Assembly (NCBI GenBank): GCA_026414325.1
Contig: JAOAJF010000015.1
Coordinates: 343-17,820, forward strand
Length of the DNA stretch: 17,478 bases
DNA from: Microcaldota archaeon
GTDB lineage: Archaea; Micrarchaeota; Micrarchaeia; Anstonellales; Anstonellaceae
Direction: 5' to 3'
Below, one piece after another: positions 7,173 through 15,135 of this stretch (the stretch's first letter is position 1; every line of letters begins with the position of its first letter). The notes under the pieces were generated by a model. The model saw only the letters and a program-made list of their open reading frames with translations. It had not been told where the DNA came from and searched no databases. Both the position numbers and the translations under genes were made by a program.

Positions 7173-7802
7173 ATGGAAATGGAAAATTCAAAATCTATTC
7201 AAACTGGTACTACTACTGTAGCAGTTGTATGTTCTGATGGTATTGTTTTAGCATCTGATAAAAGAGCAACAATGGGGTATTTTATTGCCTCAAAGGATGT
7301 TACAAAAATATTTCCAATTTCTGACAATATAGCTATGACTGTGGCTGGTTCAGTTGGAGATGCCCAAGCTCTTGTTAGATTATTGCAAGCTGAAGCCAGA
7401 CTCTATAAATTAAGATACTCTAAAGAAATGTCTGCAACCTCTGCAGCAACTTTATTGGCAAATATTTTGTTTCAATATAAATTTTTTCCTTATTATGTAC
7501 AACTTATTTTAGCTGGAAAAGACGAAGAGAAATATAAAATCTTTTCAATTGATGCCATAGGTGGGGTAACTGAAGAAAAATTTACTTCTTCTGGCTCTGG
7601 TTCTCCAATAGCCTATGGTGTTTTAGAAGCTTCCTATAAAGAAAACGTAACCACAAAAGAAATGATCCAAGTAGCAATAAAAGCTGTAAATATTGCAATG
7701 AAGAGAGATTCTGCTTCTGGAGAAGCAGTAGATGTTGTTCTAATTAATAAAAATGGTATAAAAAGACTAGAAAAAAGCGAAATTAACAAATGGGTCGAAT
7801 AA
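7173..7802 (+). CDS. psmB: 20S proteasome beta subunit
   Basis: This is the catalytic beta subunit of the archaeal 20S proteasome, an N-terminal-nucleophile threonine protease that assembles as the two inner rings between alpha rings. With the start at ATG 7173 the protein has 209 residues and a 12-residue propeptide. Cleavage before TTTVAV exposes Thr1. Counting from that Thr, Asp17 (SDKRATMG) and Lys33 (TKIF) fall at the known active-site positions, and SGSGSP and RDSASG near the C-terminal half are also conserved. The ATG is preferred to the GTG at 7164 because GGTGAG (7163-7168) is well placed for it and overlaps the GTG. The alpha subunit is not in this window. fttA follows 59 bases later with its own promoter. 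Confidence 0.95.
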   Translation: MEMENSKSIQTGTTTVAVVCSDGIVLASDKRATMGYFIASKDVTKIFPISDNIAMTVAGSVGDAQALVRLLQAEARLYKLRYSKEMSATSAATLLANILFQYKFFPYYVQLILAGKDEEKYKIFSIDAIGGVTEEKFTSSGSGSPIAYGVLEASYKENVTTKEMIQVAIKAVNIAMKRDSASGEAVDVVLINKNGIKRLEKSEINKWVE

Positions 7803-7808
7803 ATTTTC

Positions 7809-7816
7809 TTTAAATA
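7809..7816 (+). promoter_or_regulatory. Candidate BoxA for fttA
   Basis: TTTAAATA lies in the 59-base psmB-fttA gap, with a predicted transcript start near 7838 and an AAAGG ribosome site at 7850-7854. The T-rich bases 7804-7811 just before could also serve as the psmB 3' end. Confidence 0.4.
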
Positions 7817-7861
7817 ACATTTATTCATCTTTCTAAGCAGAGTAAACTTAAAGGTTTTTAG

Positions 7862-9757
7862 ATGGAATTAAAAGAAATAGAAAGAAAACTTCTAGAACTA
7901 GTTCCAAAAGAATGTGCTCTTAGCAAAATAGAACCAGAAGGCTTAGATATAGTTCTTTATCTAAAAAACATAAAAAAATTTTATGAAAACGAGTTTTTAA
8001 TAAAAAAAATAGCCTCCAGTATAAGAAAAAGAATTATAATTAGATCCGAACAGTCTGCTCTTTTGGCTAAAGAAAAAGCTTTAGAAGAAATAAAACAAAT
8101 AATTCCTCCAGAGGCACAAGTTGAAGAAATACGATTTAATCCAGAGTTTTCAGAAGTTGTAATTGAAGCGCTAAAGCCAGGATTAGTTATTGGAAAAGGA
8201 GGAGAGAACATAAAAAAAATAATACAACAAACAGGCTGGGTACCAAGAATAGAAAGAAAACCAACAATGCCCTCCTCTACTCTAAAAGGAATAAGGGCTT
8301 CCTTCATCAAAGAGGCTGCACAAAGAAAAAAATTTTTAACAAATTTAGGAAAAAAAATTTGCCTACCTACTAAAAAAACAGAGCTTATAAAAGTAACTGC
8401 TTTAGGAGGATATAAAGAAGTTGGAAGAAGTTGTACTCTTTTTGAGACAAACAATTCAAAAATTTTGATTGATTGTGGAATAAACCCAGAAACATTTGAT
8501 GCTCAAAAGGCTTACCCACACCTATCAGCAATGCAGCTAGAGCTTGATAAAATAGATGCAGTAATTCTTACTCACGCTCATTTGGATCATAGTGGTTTTA
8601 TACCTTATCTTTTTGCATATGGCTATGATGGGCCAGTTTATTGCACTCCTCCAACAAGAGACCTTTCTATATTATTACAAAATGATTTTATTAATGTATT
8701 ACAAAAAGCAAATGGAACTAAAGCCCCTTATGGAGTAAAAGATATTCAAAAAGAGCTTTCTCATATGGTGGTCCTTGATTATGGAGAAGTAGTTGACATA
8801 TCTAATGAAATAAAATTAACATTTTATAACTCTGGTCATATTCTTGGTTCTGCGCAAGTTCATCTTCATATCGGAGAAGGTTTGCATAATGTAGTTTTTA
8901 GTGGAGACATAAAATATGGTTTTACAAAACTTCTAGAGCCAGCAGAAACCTCTTTTCCAAGAGTGGAAACGCTTTTTGTAGAATCTACTTATGGTGCAAG
9001 AAACGATGTTATGTCCTCTAGATTTGAAGCAGATAAAAGATTAATAGATTTTATATTAAAAGTTATCGAAAGAAAAGGAAAAGTTCTAATCCCTGTTTTT
9101 GCAGTAGGTAGAAGCCAAGAACTTATGCTAGTATTAGAAGAATTTTGCTCAAAAAATCCTTCTAAAGAATTCAAGGTTTTTATAGATGGAATGATCTTGG
9201 AAGCATCTGCTATTCACACTGCCTATCCAGAATATTTAAAACACAATATTCAAAGAAGAATATTAACAAACAATTCTCCATTTGAATCAAAAATATTTAT
9301 GGTAGCAAAAGGAGATAGAAAAGAAATAGTAGAGCAGGAAGAGCCTTGTGTTATCTTATCTCCTTCTGGTATGATGAGTGGAGGGCCAGTTCTAGACTAT
9401 CTAAAATATATGTGCCAGGATGAAAAAAACGCTTTAGTATTTGTTGGTTATCAATCAGCAACTTCTTTGGGTAGAAAAATACAAAATGGCTTAAAAGAAG
9501 TTCCAGTTATAGGAGAGGATGGAAAAACTTCTGTACTGAAAATAAATATGGAAGTAACTACTATCGAAGGCTATTCAGGCCATTCAGATAGATCTCAACT
9601 TATGAAATATATAAAAAATATTAGACCTCCACCTGCTAAAATCTTTACTATGCATGGAGAAGAAGATAAATGTGATGATTTGGCTCGTTCAGCTCATCAT
9701 ATGATTAAAGCTGAAGCAAGAGCACCCTTAGATTTAGACTCCTTTAGACTGCTGTAG
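7862..9757 (+). CDS. fttA: Archaeal transcription termination factor / ribonuclease FttA (aCPSF1), KH and beta-CASP metallo-beta-lactamase
   Basis: This is a 631-residue protein of normal length for the family. It cuts nascent RNA in U-rich 3' ends and releases RNA polymerase (known for aCPSF1/FttA). The N-terminal 140 residues hold KH-type RNA-binding domains with the loop GLVIGKGGENIKKI (107-120). The metallo-beta-lactamase core begins near 178. Metal ligands are visible in HAHLDH (238-243), His326 (SGHILG) and Asp349 (SGDIKYG). Beta-CASP motifs are Glu374 in VESTYG, His574 in YSGHSD and His598 in TMHGEED. All catalytic residues are present, so the enzyme should be active. A weak AAAGG sits 7 bases before the ATG. 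The adjacency to psmB is plausible for archaea; I cannot check its conservation here. Confidence 0.95.
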   Translation: MELKEIERKLLELVPKECALSKIEPEGLDIVLYLKNIKKFYENEFLIKKIASSIRKRIIIRSEQSALLAKEKALEEIKQIIPPEAQVEEIRFNPEFSEVVIEALKPGLVIGKGGENIKKIIQQTGWVPRIERKPTMPSSTLKGIRASFIKEAAQRKKFLTNLGKKICLPTKKTELIKVTALGGYKEVGRSCTLFETNNSKILIDCGINPETFDAQKAYPHLSAMQLELDKIDAVILTHAHLDHSGFIPYLFAYGYDGPVYCTPPTRDLSILLQNDFINVLQKANGTKAPYGVKDIQKELSHMVVLDYGEVVDISNEIKLTFYNSGHILGSAQVHLHIGEGLHNVVFSGDIKYGFTKLLEPAETSFPRVETLFVESTYGARNDVMSSRFEADKRLIDFILKVIERKGKVLIPVFAVGRSQELMLVLEEFCSKNPSKEFKVFIDGMILEASAIHTAYPEYLKHNIQRRILTNNSPFESKIFMVAKGDRKEIVEQEEPCVILSPSGMMSGGPVLDYLKYMCQDEKNALVFVGYQSATSLGRKIQNGLKEVPVIGEDGKTSVLKINMEVTTIEGYSGHSDRSQLMKYIKNIRPPPAKIFTMHGEEDKCDDLARSAHHMIKAEARAPLDLDSFRLL

Positions 9758-9785
9758 TTTTAGTAATGTTTTTTATTTGTTTTTA
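9758..9785 (+). terminator. U-rich 3' end of fttA
   Basis: Directly after the fttA stop come several T runs, including T6 (9769-9774) and T5 (9780-9784), with no stable stem. This is the kind of U-tract used in archaeal termination. It overlaps the candidate metG BoxA (about 9769-9779). Confidence 0.4.
9769..9779 (+). promoter_or_regulatory. Candidate BoxA for leaderless metG transcript
   Basis: TTTTTTATTTG is centred 26 bases before the metG ATG at 9800. No ribosome site is visible between them, so transcription probably starts at or next to the ATG. Confidence 0.35.
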
Positions 9786-9799
9786 GTCAAATACTTTTT

Positions 9800-11941
9800 A
9801 TGAGAAAAATTTTAATTACAGCAGCCTTACCCTATTCAAATAATCTACCTCATCTAGGAACTTTAATTGGTTGTGTTTTATCTGCAGATGTATTTGCTCG
9901 TTATAATCGGCTAATGCAAAGAGAGTGTATATATATCTGTGGAACTGATGAATATGGTACTGCAACTGAAATAAAAGCTCTAGAAGAAGGAATTAGCCCA
10001 CAAGAGCTTTGTGACAAATATTATCTAAAACACAAAGAAATATATGATTGGTTTGATATCTCTTTTGATATTTTTGGAAGAACTAGTAGTCCAAAACATA
10101 CTCAAATAGTTCAAGAAATTTTTTTAGATTTATATAAAAATGGCTATATTTTTGAAAAAGAAATACAGCAGCCTTATGATGAAAAATTAGGAATTTTTCT
10201 TGCAGATAGATTTGTTATAGGAACCTGTCCATATTGTTCTTATCCAGAGGCAAGAGCAGATCAATGTGACAGCTGTGGAAAACTACTGGACTTTTCTTTG
10301 TTAATCGATCCAGTTAGTAAACTTTCTAAAACAAAACCAATATTAAAATATTCCAAGCATTTGTTTTTAGATCTTCCAAAACTTGAAGACAAAATAAGAA
10401 AATTTATTTTAGAAATAGAACAAAAAGGTCTATGGTCAAAAAATACTTTAGCAGTTGCTAAAAGCTGGCTTGAAAGTGGATTGCAGCCCAGAGCAATAAC
10501 TAGAGACTTAAAATGGGGAATAAAAGTACCTCTAAAAGGTTGGGAAAACAAAGTTTTTTATGTTTGGTTTGATGCTCCTATTGGTTATATTTCAATAACT
10601 GCAAATCTAACAGAAAAATATATGGAATGGTGGGGTGGAGCAAAAGAAGTTGAACATTATGAATTTATAGGAAAGGACAATATCCCATTCCATGCAATAA
10701 TTTTTCCAGCAACTCTTATGGGAACAAAAAGAAATTGGACCTTAGTGCATTTTATTTCAGCAACAGAATTTCTTAATTTTTCTGGTTTAAAATTTTCAAA
10801 ATCAAAAAAAATTGGAATATTTGGTGATGATGCAATAAAAAGCGGAATTGACTCAGATGTTTGGCGCTATTATCTAATAGCAAATAGACCAGAGAGTTCA
10901 GATACTAATTTTTCTTGGGAAGATTTTGAAAAAAGAACAAATAATGAATTAGTAGCAAATTTAGCAAATTTAGTTAATCGAACTTTAGTTTTTATTTATA
11001 ACAATTTTGGCGGAATTGTTCCTCAACCAAAACTAGGACAGCTGGATTTAGAATTTTTAGAAGAGCAAAAAATAATTGCTGCTCAAGTTGGTTCAAATTT
11101 AGAAAAAGTCCATCTTAGAGCAGCATTAGAAAAATTAATGGAATTTTGCTCAAATGCTAACAAATATTTTCAAGCAAAAGAGCCTTGGAACAAAATAAAA
11201 ACTGATCCAACTGATGCAAAAACAACAATGTTTGTTTTAGCAAATATTGTTTTTGATATTGCTATTTTAAGCGAACCTTTTTTACCTAAAACATCAAAAA
11301 GAATTTTAGAGCAACTAAATATTTTCTATAATCCTGTTTGGACAGATCTAAATAAATTTAAAATTCAACCAGGCCATAAAATACAAAAACCATATCATTT
11401 ATTTACAAAATTAGAAAAAGATAAAATTCAACAATTAAAAAATGAGTTCACTCCTTCTTTAGACGAAGAGCTTTTAAATAATATTAATTTAGAAATTGGT
11501 CAAATAATATCTGTTGCTTTGCATCCTAATGCTTCCAATCTTTATGTTCAGCAGGTTCAGCTCTCAGATAAAACGATACAAATTGTTGCTGGTCTAGCAA
11601 AGTTTTATAGTCCACAAGAGCTATTAAACAAAAAATGTATAATTGTAAAAAATCTTGAACCAAAAATTATTAGAGGAATAAAAAGTGAAGGGATGCTTCT
11701 AGCAGCACAATCAGAAAAAATGGATTTGGAACTAATCCAACCTCCTGGTTCTGTTGGTCAAACTATAGAATTTGAAGATTTTAAGCAAACACAGCAAAAC
11801 TCTAAATTATTAAAATTTGAAGATTTTTTAAAAATTAAATTTGAAGTAAAGGGCGGAGTTTGTTATGCAAATGGAAAGAAGATGCTTGTTAATAACAAAG
11901 AAATAAAAACAAAAAAAGTTCTAAATGGGCTAATCAAGTAA
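9800..11941 (+). CDS. metG: Methionyl-tRNA synthetase with fused C-terminal tRNA-binding domain
   Basis: This class I synthetase charges initiator and elongator tRNA-Met. In the 713-residue protein the ATP-site motif is PHLGT (17-21, the HIGH equivalent) and the second is KFSKS (331-335, the KMSKS equivalent). A zinc knuckle is formed by Cys143, Cys146, Cys156 and Cys159 in the insertion. The anticodon-binding helical domain runs from about 370 to 540. From about 562 to 700 there is an EMAP/Trbp111-like OB-fold (LEIGQIISVALHPNAS, IVAGLAKFY, GIKSEGMLLAA) that binds tRNA and often mediates dimerisation. Some archaea encode this domain as a separate protein, while here it is fused. The gene looks leaderless and ends one base from the stop of the opposing mscS gene. 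Confidence 0.95.
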   Translation: MRKILITAALPYSNNLPHLGTLIGCVLSADVFARYNRLMQRECIYICGTDEYGTATEIKALEEGISPQELCDKYYLKHKEIYDWFDISFDIFGRTSSPKHTQIVQEIFLDLYKNGYIFEKEIQQPYDEKLGIFLADRFVIGTCPYCSYPEARADQCDSCGKLLDFSLLIDPVSKLSKTKPILKYSKHLFLDLPKLEDKIRKFILEIEQKGLWSKNTLAVAKSWLESGLQPRAITRDLKWGIKVPLKGWENKVFYVWFDAPIGYISITANLTEKYMEWWGGAKEVEHYEFIGKDNIPFHAIIFPATLMGTKRNWTLVHFISATEFLNFSGLKFSKSKKIGIFGDDAIKSGIDSDVWRYYLIANRPESSDTNFSWEDFEKRTNNELVANLANLVNRTLVFIYNNFGGIVPQPKLGQLDLEFLEEQKIIAAQVGSNLEKVHLRAALEKLMEFCSNANKYFQAKEPWNKIKTDPTDAKTTMFVLANIVFDIAILSEPFLPKTSKRILEQLNIFYNPVWTDLNKFKIQPGHKIQKPYHLFTKLEKDKIQQLKNEFTPSLDEELLNNINLEIGQIISVALHPNASNLYVQQVQLSDKTIQIVAGLAKFYSPQELLNKKCIIVKNLEPKIIRGIKSEGMLLAAQSEKMDLELIQPPGSVGQTIEFEDFKQTQQNSKLLKFEDFLKIKFEVKGGVCYANGKKMLVNNKEIKTKKVLNGLIK

Positions 11942-11942
11942 T

Positions 11943-13004
11943 TTAAGATATTTTTTGATAATACACTGTCTGGGTTGGATAAGCAAAAGAAATTTTTTCT
12001 TTTTTAAACTCTTCCATTATTCTTAGGTTTATTCTTTCCTGTTTAGCTGCATATACCGCATAGCTGTTTGATTTTACAAAATATGCTGTTTCAAAAATTA
12101 AAGCATAATCTCCAAATCTCAAAAAGTTGGTTCTATCCAACTCTAAATCTTTATCTTCTTCAATTATTTTCTTTATAATACTTGTAACTTTTTTTACTTT
12201 TTCTAATGGAGTGTTGTAAGTTATTCCTATCTGAAATATTACTCTTCTTTTTTCCATTCTTTTATAATTATTTATTTTTGTTTCAGTCAAGGTTTTATTT
12301 GAAATTATTATCTCTTCTCCCTGGAGGGAGGTTAATCTGGTAGATTTTATACCTATCTTTTTTACAATTCCACTATCTTGTCCAACAACAATAAAATCCC
12401 CAACTCTAAAGGGTTTATCAAAATATATTGAAAATGAAGCAAAAACATCAGTTAATATATTTTGCAATGCAAAGGCTATTGCTATTCCACCAATAGATGC
12501 ACCAGCAATTAATGGAATTACATCTATTCCAAGATTTGATAAAACAAATAATGCAGCAATCACCCATAGACCATATTTTAGTATCTGCCCTCCAATATGT
12601 ATTATCTCTTCTCCATCTGGTTGGCCCTCTTTTTTATTTTTTTCTATCAATTCCTCTGATAAAAAGTCAATAAAAACTTGTGCTATTCTAATCCCATAGT
12701 ATGTAAAAATAATTAAAATTATTCTATCTATTGTCCAGAGTAAATCCTTTTCTAGCTCTAAAAAATAATGTGTGGTTATATAAAGAGATACTCCAACATA
12801 AAACCAAAATCCAAGTTTATCTATAGCATATACAATATGATCATCTATTTTATTTACAGTTTTTTGAGCTATTATTTTTAGATATTTTAATAAAACTGTT
12901 TTAAAAATTTTTAGAATTATTATTAAGCCAACAAATACTATTGCTGTTTCAATATATTCTATATTTGTACTCAATCCATATTGTTCTAAAATTTGTTCAA
13001 ACAT
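11943..13004 (-). CDS. mscS: MscS-family small-conductance mechanosensitive channel
   Basis: This 353-residue membrane protein should open under membrane tension to release solutes after osmotic downshock. About four N-terminal hydrophobic segments precede the pore-lining helix, GASIGGIAIAFALQNILTD, which is rich in Gly and Ala as in MscS TM3. The beta domain begins with DKPFRVGDFIVV, followed by a hydrophilic alpha/beta C-terminal domain. The topology is thus larger than the three-helix E. coli MscS. The ATG at 13004 is chosen because AGAGGATG lies a few bases upstream and the predicted transcript start is near 13022. The in-frame GTG at 13028 would lie before that start. It abuts metG tail-to-tail and has a duplicated promoter repeat upstream. 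Confidence 0.88.
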   Translation of the reverse strand: MFEQILEQYGLSTNIEYIETAIVFVGLIIILKIFKTVLLKYLKIIAQKTVNKIDDHIVYAIDKLGFWFYVGVSLYITTHYFLELEKDLLWTIDRIILIIFTYYGIRIAQVFIDFLSEELIEKNKKEGQPDGEEIIHIGGQILKYGLWVIAALFVLSNLGIDVIPLIAGASIGGIAIAFALQNILTDVFASFSIYFDKPFRVGDFIVVGQDSGIVKKIGIKSTRLTSLQGEEIIISNKTLTETKINNYKRMEKRRVIFQIGITYNTPLEKVKKVTSIIKKIIEEDKDLELDRTNFLRFGDYALIFETAYFVKSNSYAVYAAKQERINLRIMEEFKKEKISFAYPTQTVYYQKIS

Positions 13005-13034
13005 TTTTTCATCCTCTGGCCTTAGCACTAGCTC

Positions 13035-13072
13035 TTAGTTAAATTTTATATATTTAGTTAAATTTTATATAT
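13035..13072. repeat. Perfect tandem 19-bp direct repeat carrying duplicated BoxA
   Basis: Two identical adjacent copies of TTAGTTAAATTTTATATAT occupy 13035-13053 and 13054-13072. On the minus strand each contains TATATAAA (13045-13052 and 13064-13071). The proximal one lies about 26 bases from a start near 13022, right for mscS. The distal one would start transcripts about 19 bases earlier. Confidence 0.85.
13045..13052 (-). promoter_or_regulatory. Proximal BoxA of mscS
   Basis: TATATAAA on the minus strand lies within the proximal copy of the 19-bp repeat. Its spacing predicts a short leader containing the AGAGGATG ribosome site of the ATG at 13004. Confidence 0.5.
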
Positions 13073-13123
13073 CTTAGTAATATAAATTTAGTTGTAGTCA
13101 AATATAAATTTGTCTATAAACTT

Positions 13124-13194
13124 GCCAGGTTGGCAGAGTGGCTATGCGTCCGCCTGCAGAGCGGAGTAGGGGGGTTCGATTCCCTCACCTGGCT
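13124..13194 (+). tRNA. tRNA-Cys (GCA)
   Basis: The acceptor GCCAGGT pairs with ACCTGGC, with discriminator T, as expected for Cys. The anticodon stem TCCGC/GCGGA encloses the loop CTGCAGA, with anticodon GCA at 13156-13158. The T arm is GGGGG/CCCTC around TTCGATT, with one G-T pair. The gene has no intron, and CCA is not encoded. A TATA-like AATATAAATT sits at 13101-13110. The 3' end is 6 bases from the stop of the opposing membrane gene, so the minus-strand transcript may run antisense to it. Confidence 0.95.
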
Positions 13195-13200
13195 CTAATT

Positions 13201-13875
13201 TTAAATATCAAATTTTTTTCTAAATCTTTTGATTATTTCTGCTGCGTCCTTTTGTCCTCCAAGTCCAAAAGCTATAGCAAAGGCAAGCGCAACTCCATAA
13301 ACAATTGCCTGAACTATTGAAAGAACTATCTGATTTATGATGCTTGTTTTAAATCCAATAGTTTCAAAAGCAACTAAAAATCCTATTAAAACTACAAACC
13401 ATTTTAATACAGAAGCTAAAGTCTTTTGACCATAAAATTTCTGTAAATCCATTATCGATTCTTTTATCCATTCACCAGCTATCGCACTTAGTATTACAAA
13501 CAAAACCCCGCCAAATATTAATGGTAAATAAAATGCCAAAAAACTTATGAACATTTGTAGTTGTGGAAAATTTAAAATCTCAAGAGCTGCCATAAAGAAA
13601 AAGAGCATTATATACCATTTAAATAATTTTACAAAAATAGGACTTAGTTGAGTCCCTCCAAGAGCATCCTCAATTCTATATTTTTTAAATATTTCCTCCA
13701 CTTTTAAATATTCAATTATTCTTTTTAGTATATTTGCAAATATTGTACTAAGAAAATACCCTAAGAGTAATACCACCAAAGCAACAAAGATATTTGGCAA
13801 ATAGTTCAAAGTGTTATAAACAAAATTGTTGATAGCATAGGCCATAGCATCTATAAATTTATTTAAATCAATCAT
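13201..13875 (-). CDS. Small MscS-like multi-helix membrane protein (conserved TM-helix type, no beta domain)
   Basis: This 224-residue protein consists mostly of five hydrophobic helices. The last ends in VALAFAIAFGLGGQKDAAE, a motif typical of the conserved TM-helix repeat proteins annotated as MscS-like. There is no downstream beta domain, so it is either a minimal channel or a partner of a larger one. The ATG at 13875 is chosen because GGGGTGAA lies just upstream. The in-frame ATG at 13902 sits on or before the predicted promoter. The candidate BoxA, TTTTTAAAATATA, is at about 13903-13915. It is the second mechanosensitive-type gene here on the same strand, separated from mscS by tRNA-Cys on the other strand. 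Channel activity is inferred from family resemblance. Confidence 0.78.
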   Translation of the reverse strand: MIDLNKFIDAMAYAINNFVYNTLNYLPNIFVALVVLLLGYFLSTIFANILKRIIEYLKVEEIFKKYRIEDALGGTQLSPIFVKLFKWYIMLFFFMAALEILNFPQLQMFISFLAFYLPLIFGGVLFVILSAIAGEWIKESIMDLQKFYGQKTLASVLKWFVVLIGFLVAFETIGFKTSIINQIVLSIVQAIVYGVALAFAIAFGLGGQKDAAEIIKRFRKKFDI

Positions 13876-13902
13876 AATTTCACCCCATTTTATAATCTTC
13901 AA

Positions 13903-13915
13903 TATATTTTAAAAA
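13903..13915 (-). promoter_or_regulatory. Candidate BoxA for the small MscS-like gene
   Basis: On the minus strand the region reads TTTTTAAAATATA. About 26 bases downstream is position 13883, close to the ribosome site and the ATG at 13875, so the leader would be under 10 bases. Confidence 0.4.
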
Positions 13916-13940
13916 CTTTCTTTAGTGAAAAAAGCAAAAG

Positions 13941-13950
13941 TATTTTAAAT
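13941..13950 (+). promoter_or_regulatory. Candidate BoxA for leaderless endA transcript
   Basis: TATTTTAAAT is centred 26-27 bases before the ATG at 13973 and only about 18 before the ATG at 13964. There is no ribosome site. This favours leaderless translation from 13973. Confidence 0.45.
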
Positions 13951-13972
13951 CAAAACTAAACTTATGCTTTAT

Positions 13973-15133
13973 ATGACTATTAAATTTTTTGCTGATGTTA
14001 ATTCAAAGAAAATTTATACTTCTGATCCTTCTTCAGTTTCAACATTGGAAAATAGTTTTTTTGGAAAAAGAGAGGGTCAGACACTTTTTTTAAGTCCAAT
14101 TGAAGCCCTCTATTTAATAGATGTAAGAAAAGCCATCTGTGTTGAAACCAACACAAACAAAGAAGTTGATTTTAATTTTCTAGCAAGCAAATTTTTAGAA
14201 AATTCTTTATCAAAATATTTTGCTTATTGTGCTTGGAGAGAAAGAGGGCTTATTGCAAGAGATTTAAATTTCCAAGAATTAAAAAATTACAATCGCAACC
14301 CAGTTATTAATTATGAAGGAAAAAAACTAGAGACTTATAAAATAAAGTCTAAAGCCTTTTTTTACAAAGATAGTCTAATAGCTGTTTTACAAAATTCTAA
14401 AGAATTAAGAGATTTATATTTAAAATACTGGTTTGGTCAATATGGTCTATACAAAGCTGACCAAAAAGGCTCAGTCATGAAATTAGATATTTTTGAAACA
14501 ATTTTTTTAGCACGCCACTTTGGACTAAAAATTGAAAATTATTCTCTAGAACAAATATTTAAGATAGCAAAAAGCCATATCTCTGATTTTGAAAAATTTT
14601 ATCAAATTTACGAAGATTGGAGATTAAATGGGTTTATTCTAAAAACAGGATTTAAATTTGGAACTCATTTTCGAGTTTATTTTCCAACGCAGGCTAATTA
14701 TGAGCATAGTAAACATGTACTGGAAGTATTTTCTAAAGAAAGAAGCCAAATAATTTACAGATGGGCAAGAGCAATTAGAGTTGCTCACTCTGTAAAAAAA
14801 ACCTTTATTTTTGCAATAGAAGGCCAAAAAAAAGAAATAAAAAAGCTTCTTAGACCAAAATACACACACTTTGTTTTATACTCTCGAAAAAACGGAACGA
14901 TAGCAAAACCAACAACAGATAAGCCCTCTTATTTAATGCTCTGTCTTTCTGAGTTTGATTACATTTCTGGCAAAATACTTGCAGGAGCAATAGAAGAATG
15001 TAAGGCTTTTGGTTTAGGTTTAGTTCTTGCTATTGCAGATAGAGAGTCTTCCACAACATTTTATTTAGTAAATCGTATAAATATTCCTCAATCCAATTAT
15101 GAGTACTATCAACTAGAATGGTTTTTACCTTAG
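13973..15133 (+). CDS. endA: tRNA-splicing endonuclease, long three-unit (epsilon-like) form
   Basis: The enzyme cuts introns from pre-tRNA at bulge-helix-bulge sites. At 386 residues (from ATG 13973) it is about twice the size of the usual archaeal subunit. Three units can be read. First is an N-terminal EndA-like domain containing GQTLFLSPIEALYLID (35-50). Next is a complete second unit whose catalytic half contains GFKFGTHFRVY and NYEHSK. The expected triad is Tyr236, His245 and Lys276 (or Lys275) in RVAHSVKKT. Last is a C-terminal piece (about 290-372) resembling a further noncatalytic catalytic-fold unit. This order (alpha-N, alpha, beta-C) matches the epsilon2 enzyme described from ARMAN archaea, which accepts a wider range of intron motifs. 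An alternative ATG is at 13964. The gene ends 2 bases before the opposing fbp stop. Confidence 0.85.
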   Translation: MTIKFFADVNSKKIYTSDPSSVSTLENSFFGKREGQTLFLSPIEALYLIDVRKAICVETNTNKEVDFNFLASKFLENSLSKYFAYCAWRERGLIARDLNFQELKNYNRNPVINYEGKKLETYKIKSKAFFYKDSLIAVLQNSKELRDLYLKYWFGQYGLYKADQKGSVMKLDIFETIFLARHFGLKIENYSLEQIFKIAKSHISDFEKFYQIYEDWRLNGFILKTGFKFGTHFRVYFPTQANYEHSKHVLEVFSKERSQIIYRWARAIRVAHSVKKTFIFAIEGQKKEIKKLLRPKYTHFVLYSRKNGTIAKPTTDKPSYLMLCLSEFDYISGKILAGAIEECKAFGLGLVLAIADRESSTTFYLVNRINIPQSNYEYYQLEWFLP

Positions 15134-15135
15134 AA

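Noticed and set aside
7981..8454. 157-codon open frame on the minus strand inside fttA
   Set aside because: It is antisense to the KH and early lactamase region of a strongly conserved gene; its composition is that of an antisense shadow and no ribosome site was found.
10261..10551. 96-codon open frame on the minus strand inside metG
   Set aside because: It is antisense to the catalytic domain of a conserved synthetase, with no independent support.
13138..13320. 60-codon open frame on the plus strand
   Set aside because: It begins inside tRNA-Cys and runs antisense through the small MscS-like gene.
14639..14869. 76-codon open frame on the minus strand inside endA
   Set aside because: It is antisense to the endonuclease catalytic unit and its translation is low-complexity.
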